Shown here piece after piece: positions 58,863 through 64,000 of a stretch of DNA of 64,000 nucleotides. This stretch comes from Ectobius pallidus. Lineage: Eukaryota; Arthropoda; Insecta; Blattodea; Ectobiidae. The first letter of the stretch is position 1; each line of letters starts with the position of its first letter. The stretch lies in the NCBI GenBank assembly GCA_964059195.1, contig CAXKWD010000006.1:65365073-65429072 (forward strand), read 5' to 3'. A model generated the notes under the pieces. The model had not been told where the DNA came from. It saw only the letters and a list, made by a program, of their open reading frames with translations, and ran no database searches. A program made the position numbers and the translations under genes.

Positions 58863-61036
58863 TGTCGCTCTCACTGGGTGGCATACTCACTAATACTTTA
58901 TTCCAAAACTTTCTAATTTTTTCAACCGTTTCTTGATTCTATGAATACCTAATATTCAAAATAATAATGCATTAATAGCACACGTGCCCCTTACTCTCCA
59001 GTCGTTACTCACAGTAATATTCATATGGTTTATGAATCATTCCGTAAGTCTCGTGTAATTGACCTATGGTATTCACTGGTTTACTGGGTCATACGCCATG
59101 CACATTATGTGACCAGCTGCAGTACACGACGAGAAATTACCAGGAATCTCGCTCGAATGGTGTTCTGATAATAATCAGTGCAATAAAATTAAGGGGATTG
59201 CATTTCAAGCACTGTTTATTATTAATGGTAAGGTGTGGTCTCACTATATTCCGTTGCATCATGCAGTAATCGTTTGACCTTATTCCCTAGTCGATCGCAG
59301 ATTAATAGTTGTAACTTGTTTTTAAGCTATAATAGGTAATAAATATACTTTTGAAATTATAGATAAAAACTCAAGCAGCGCAGTCGTGAGGGTATTTATC
59401 TCGGTAATCTAGTTCCAAAGTACACAATGAATTTATATTGACTATTAATTTATAGTGAAGGAATAATAAATGCATATTTAATCGGTAATATAATATATTC
59501 GAATTTATTGTTTATAGCATATGTCTACTATTAGAATGTTTTGGCGATCTAAAAATATATGTAGTGGTCTTTGCGAACAAATTGCGATGGCAAGCATTGT
59601 TTACCCAAACACAGTCTCTTATTATAATATCATAGACACGGTTGGGACTTGACGCGTAAAAAATCTTTCTTCATGACCGTAAAATACGCGTAAAACACGT
59701 AATTAACGTAATAAACTGAAATTACGTAAAAAACCTCTCACGACTTTAAACTTTAGCACGAATTTTACACTGTCTGACAGCCTTGTTTAAAATTTCCATA
59801 AATAATTCCGTGAATTACGTTTGCGCTAACCAGTGTTTATAAGGACTATGATAAGCAACAACATAACTAAAACGCCAATGGGCGTGAAACGTCTTCCTCT
59901 TCCTTCCGATCTAAGACGAATGTGTGACGTATCTATGGCGTCTTATATAGAAAACTGGTGTAAGTACAAGGAGATTATTGGTAAATAAGTATAAAAAAAA
60001 CTTCTGTAACGATCAACCAAAAACCATAAAACGACGTATAGCCTAAGCAATTTGGTGGTTTGTATATCGTTTAGAGTCAAGGAATATGGAAATGCTTGAA
60101 ACCATCAGATTCATGGAAGAATTATCCATTAGCAAATCATTAAGCTGATGCTATAATAATTATTCTACTGCAGCAAAAACTTAAAAATAGGTGGGATTTT
60201 GCGTTGTTTACGAAATTTTACATGAGTTAATAGACATGAAATAGATGCAAGAAAAAAAGCATTAAATTTAACTTCGGGACACTGAATTTCTCACTCAAAT
60301 TATAAACTGGTGCCGGATTGCAAAAGAGAACTGTCAATGAAATGATTCGTTTATTTCTTGCGGCCTTAATCTGTATATTTACAATAAATTTTTATTTTTA
60401 TTCTAATTTATTTTCTGTTATTTTATTACAAATTTAAGAGATTATCAATTTAAGGTTTAATATTTCTGCGGTTACTACATGTTACGTTGAGGGAGCTCTT
60501 CACAACTTTAATATTGTTTTGAAAACAAAAAACGAAGAAACTGAACTAATATTGATAATTAGACAAACATTGTAATTCACTGCAATGTAGCATTATGAAA
60601 CATAAGGCGACAATTTTTTTATTTGTGTATGCTTTACCGTAACAGGAATAAGAACTATATATGTATTATGTATTAAAAGTAAACATCTTTTTTAGGTTTC
60701 ACATTGTGTACAGAATGTATATAATTTACCTGTGTTAAAATTGCCTTATATAATACAGTAAATTTCTATAGGCTAGTTGTAAATTGCACACTAAATTTGC
60801 AACCTTGTACGAGGTGTGAATTTTGTTTAGATTTCTTTTGTTTGTGATTTCGCTAGGCTAACCGTTTGAAAGGAGTATCTATTTTTCTTGACTGCACTGC
60901 ATTGTCTTTAGATCGCTATAATATGATAGCATTGAACTCCTGTTCCCTCCGAATGTGTCGAGTTTCACACTACACTCCATGTCACTGGTAAATAATCATT
61001 GGATTAAATTTTCGGGCTCTATTACTTGATTCAAAA
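58863..61036. other. Unassigned DNA
   Basis: No gene seen. 59650-59820 has an unusual density of ACGTAA/ACGCGTAA words, and 59912-59945 has a 7-bp inverted repeat, TAAGACG/CGTCTTA. Confidence 0.4.
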
Positions 61037-61172
61037 TGTGTGCGGAGCAAAAGTAAACAGCAGACTTGCCTTGACTAATTGTGTCCAGTCGTTTCATTGG
61101 CTAATCGCACCAACTCATACTTCACGATAGTGCGACAAGCTCAGTGAGATGTTTACTTCTATTCCGCACACA
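61037..61172. mobile_element. Short inverted-repeat element (MITE-like)
   Basis: Left arm 61037-61058 (TGTGTGCGGAGCAAAAGTAAAC) and right arm 61151-61172 are inverted repeats with 19 of 22 positions matching. The 92-bp middle is non-coding. The left arm shares GGAGCAAAAGTAA with the element at 2809. No target-site duplication is evident, so the superfamily is unknown. Confidence 0.55.
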
Positions 61173-61914
61173 CCTACAATTATTTATATCTTATGTTATT
61201 GCAGTTCAGATACCTCGGCAAAAGAAATAAATAAGATAACCAAATTAAATATAATAAATGAAATATTAATTGCTCAAATCCATTCAAAATAAAATCATAA
61301 AATCTCATAGCCCGTGTTTGGTCTTAAAATGACCGTGAAAAGACGGAACATTCATTTTAAATATTAATAACTAGAAATAAGGCAAAGGGAAAAAGTTTAA
61401 CAATATCATTTTAAATGTTTATTAAAATGAGATTGAAATGGTGAGAAATGAATAGACAAGGAAGTCAGGAATTTCCCTTAGCATACCTAACGGGTGCGGA
61501 ATAAGGCAATGCAGGTAGCCAGGTACGCTGCGACTTCATCTTCCCAGATCGGAACAGAAGGGTATTGATACAATTAGTTATTTTAAGAAGTCGGCTATTA
61601 TGTTCAGGTAGAAACTTCTGATTTGACTGGTGATACACACGCTAGCCGGGTTTCCCACTTAAACCTTCTTAGAAATCCGAGATGCTAAAATGTAGGTTTT
61701 GATAATAAGGGAAATCCAGTTGAGTTCCGTGGGCGGTTAAAATGTTATTATTGGTCGGGAGAATCGCCAATAAGAATAGATCTATAGTACCACGTGCCGG
61801 GATTCACGAATGATAATTAAGAAGAGTGGTGGTAAGAGTTTGTCCATAAAAGTTTTCCTTATGCCTACCGTGGTGGTGTAAACTCACTCTACTTCGAGGC
61901 CCTGTGCCTATAGC

Positions 61915-61916
<2 letters not shown>
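61173..61916. other. Unassigned, somewhat GC-richer DNA
   Basis: Flank of the L1-like insertion. No open frame or motif that I recognise. Confidence 0.4.
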
Positions 61917-61955
<39 letters not shown>

Positions 61956-64000
61956 TATTATTATTATTGCATGATAAAGTATTTTACATCCTAAATTTTC
62001 ACAATTGCATGATAAAGAAATTCATGACAAGTTTTCATAACAATTGCATGCCAATATTCCCTTTCACTGATATACATCTCTCCTCGAGAGCAGAAGTTTA
62101 TTTCAGTAGCTCATGAGAAGAAGGTCATTAAGAAAGTATATTCACCAGTCAGAGATATTGCTGTTTCAAAATCCACATTTTCTTAGCTGTGTTTATTCTG
62201 TCATGAAAGATTTCACTGTTCCATAATACGCCATATTCCTTGCCCTAACTCCAAAATGACAGCCGTATGAATATTTGGAGGTCGAAATTTGAATGTAGGC
62301 CATTGTATGTATCTAGTACCGAAAGTTGCTTGTTGTATGTCGATCATGTGCAGAATGTTCGCTCGTGTGCTCATCCATAGTTGGCTATTAATACATTGGT
62401 CAAAACGATGTGAAATTGTATCAGTCTTGCCGCAGAGTTCACACAGGGCAGTTGGTTTGATCTTCAATCGGTGTAAATGTTCAGCTGTGGGATAGATATC
62501 GTGAATGATCTGGAACCAGAGACTTTTGTGTTGAGTCGGTAGTTTCTTATTATGGAGATTTGCCCAGATGCGTCGCCAATTATAAATAGGGTTGCGTATC
62601 ATAACTGTCGGAAGCGGAAGTTGCTTAATTTTTTCGGTGTATATGGCTCTTGTGGTAAGAAGATGCGGTGTACTTGGTAGGTTACTATAGCTGACACATT
62701 GAATTAACTTCTGCAATTGCGGGGCCTGTTTCGGGAGACGCCGAAAATCCGGCGGATTCATGGTGCGATAATCTGGTAGCCATTTAGAAAGGAAGTAATA
62801 GCTATAAGGATCACCTTTCTGGGTTAGATGTTGCCAGTTTTGTTTGAAAAAGAGACTATCTGCTTTAAGTTGTGGGTCTATTGCCTGTAAACCGCCCTGC
62901 GAATATGGTAACGCTAAGTGGTCTCGACGTATCCGAAGCATATGACCTGCCCATATAAACCAGCCTGTCACAGATTTGAGTTTGTAACCATACATTTGCG
63001 GCAGGGGTAAGACTTGACTGGTATACCATACCTTTGACAGTGCATAGAGGTTGACATAATGGATGCGCTGTATCAGGTTAAGCGTTCTGTGTCGGTGATC
63101 AAAGAGCTGCTGTCGGATGATGTTGATAATCCTGGTCCAATTTAACTTCACCATTTGTGTCATGGTAGATGAAAAGTAGATGCCCAAAATTTTTACTTCT
63201 GTCGTGAGCGTAAACCAATGTGGCGCATGTATGCAAATTGATCCAATGGTGATCGCTTTCGTTTTCAAGGTGTTAAGCTTCGCACCCGAGGATAGACAGT
63301 AAGATGTTATTATGTCGTAAATCCTCTGAAGGTTGGAGGCTGGAGACAGAACCATTGTTACATCATCAGCATAAGCCCGAACAAAACTTTGAGGATGTGG
63401 CTGGAGGTAAGTTTGTATCTGACGTAGGAGAGGTTCTAAGGAGAGTACAAAAAGATGCATTGACAGGGGACATCCTTGTCTCACAGAGCGTTGTATTTGT
63501 ACCGACGGTGTGAAATATCCATTTATTAATATTCTGGATTGGGCAGTACGCATGATCTTTTGGAGGGTTATAATATACTGAACAGGGATGTCAAATCGTC
63601 TCATCGTCTGAAACAGGTAATTATGGTCTACTCGATCAAATGCATGGTCAAAGTCTAAGGAGAGCAGTATTTTTGACTGGCGAGGGTGATGTGCGTCACT
63701 GATGGCATCACGAATTGCACAAAGAGCATGGAGGATATGTCCGTTTGACCGAACACACTGCTGAGCCATTGATAAAATGTTATCCACTTCCGGGTGTATT
63801 CTCTTCTTTAAACTTCGCATGAAGATTTTGTAGTCACAGTTTAACAGAGTAATAGGGCGGTAATCCGCAACCGTCTTAGGGTTCGGAATTTTTGGAATCA
63901 TCACCATTATACCATTTGTAAACTCACTGGGCACCGAATCACAGTGCAAGATTTCATTATAGAGATCTGTTAGGTCTTCCTTAATTACTTCCCAGAAGTG
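61917..64000 (-). mobile_element. L1-like LINE, 3' part, running off the window
   Basis: A 37-T run (61917-61953) followed by ATT units is the minus-strand poly-A tail. Next come about 245 bp of 3' UTR and an uninterrupted ORF2 frame to the window edge. An intact frame and a long homopolymer tail suggest a recent insertion. The 5' part and the second copy of the target-site duplication lie outside. Confidence 0.88.
62213..64000 (-). CDS. L1-like ORF2, C-terminal 595 codons (partial)
   Basis: The frame is open from the window edge through the RT core. It has MVMIPKIPNP...DYRPITLLNCDYKIF, then SLDFDHAFDRVDH, then RQGCPLSMHLFVLSLEPLL, then RAYADDVT (catalytic YADD), then the thumb with KILGIYFSS. 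Further on it has WRRIWANLHNKKLPTQHKSLWFQIIHDIYPT and a CELCGKTDTISHRFDQC finger, the zf-RVT arrangement of L1/Tx1-type elements. It stops at 62213. RQGCPLS and the finger type separate it from the R1- and Jockey-like elements elsewhere in the window. The endonuclease should lie beyond 64000. Tx1 is the nearest alternative to L1 proper. No stop or frameshift was seen. Confidence 0.88.
   Translation of the reverse strand, partial: HFWEVIKEDLTDLYNEILHCDSVPSEFTNGIMVMIPKIPNPKTVADYRPITLLNCDYKIFMRSLKKRIHPEVDNILSMAQQCVRSNGHILHALCAIRDAISDAHHPRQSKILLSLDFDHAFDRVDHNYLFQTMRRFDIPVQYIITLQKIMRTAQSRILINGYFTPSVQIQRSVRQGCPLSMHLFVLSLEPLLRQIQTYLQPHPQSFVRAYADDVTMVLSPASNLQRIYDIITSYCLSSGAKLNTLKTKAITIGSICIHAPHWFTLTTEVKILGIYFSSTMTQMVKLNWTRIINIIRQQLFDHRHRTLNLIQRIHYVNLYALSKVWYTSQVLPLPQMYGYKLKSVTGWFIWAGHMLRIRRDHLALPYSQGGLQAIDPQLKADSLFFKQNWQHLTQKGDPYSYYFLSKWLPDYRTMNPPDFRRLPKQAPQLQKLIQCVSYSNLPSTPHLLTTRAIYTEKIKQLPLPTVMIRNPIYNWRRIWANLHNKKLPTQHKSLWFQIIHDIYPTAEHLHRLKIKPTALCELCGKTDTISHRFDQCINSQLWMSTRANILHMIDIQQATFGTRYIQWPTFKFRPPNIHTAVILELGQGIWRIMEQ

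Noticed and set aside
59912..59945. 7-bp inverted repeat TAAGACG/CGTCTTA as a transposon end
   Set aside because: Too short to exceed chance, with no flanking duplication.
1..64000. CRISPR arrays, operons, bacterial promoters or rRNA
   Set aside because: Base composition, microsatellites and retroelements show a eukaryotic chromosome; no spaced repeats of CRISPR type were seen.

Overview
This is a eukaryotic, AT-rich window (roughly one third G+C) with no host gene that I can support. It is a graveyard of transposable elements in intergenic or intronic DNA. The mixture of R1-like, Jockey-like, RTE-like and L1-like non-LTR elements, several tRNA-derived SINE families, TTAA-targeting DNA transposons, long microsatellites and an over-used AGGCCT word points to an animal. 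A large-genome arthropod such as a cockroach-like insect is my best guess, but the species is inference.

Bases 1-13,700 are mostly unassigned DNA with microsatellites, an imperfect TTAA-flanked short element (4746-4972), a dispersed repeat (3440-3745), a SINE (10029-10240), a 105-bp LINE tail with target-site duplications (10766-10870) and an RT relic (12803-12934). At 13,709-16,856 lies a complete but decayed Kolobok-like DNA transposon: TTAA duplications, matching 13-bp inverted ends, a THAP domain and a frameshifted DDE transposase. A 5'-truncated LINE (13895-14757) is nested in its 5' part.

Bases 18,000-25,900 hold another LINE 3' end (18086-18520), a Jockey-like relic on the minus strand (19588-21690) split by a 173-bp retroposon, two copies of a second SINE family (19205-19490 and 22369-22677), a tRNA-headed SINE split by a 218-bp poly-A insertion (23611-24157), and a short RTE-type tail (25597-25848). 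Bases 27,000-35,000 hold tandem duplications, a long-armed fold-back element flanked by TTAA (32998-33708) and a broken copy of a protein family that I know as multicopy in invertebrates (33950-34702).

The centrepiece is 36,777-49,317. It is an R1-like non-LTR retrotransposon whose ORF2 (endonuclease, RT, RNase H, terminal zinc finger) is open throughout but is interrupted by a 7.6-kb LTR element (40966-48609) with apparently identical 1,135-bp LTRs and a 4-bp AAGT duplication. The LTR element carries one intact gag-like gene on the minus strand and no recognisable pol, so it looks non-autonomous and young. Both nested elements must be recent, because the LINE frame is intact on each side of the insertion.

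Bases 49,318-61,900 are mostly unassigned, with a second copy of the 3440 repeat (51553-51815), a SINE fragment (53365-53475), a LINE 3' end (55998-56635) and a short inverted-repeat element (61037-61172). The window ends inside an L1-like element on the minus strand (61917-64000), whose RT reading frame is open and runs off the edge.
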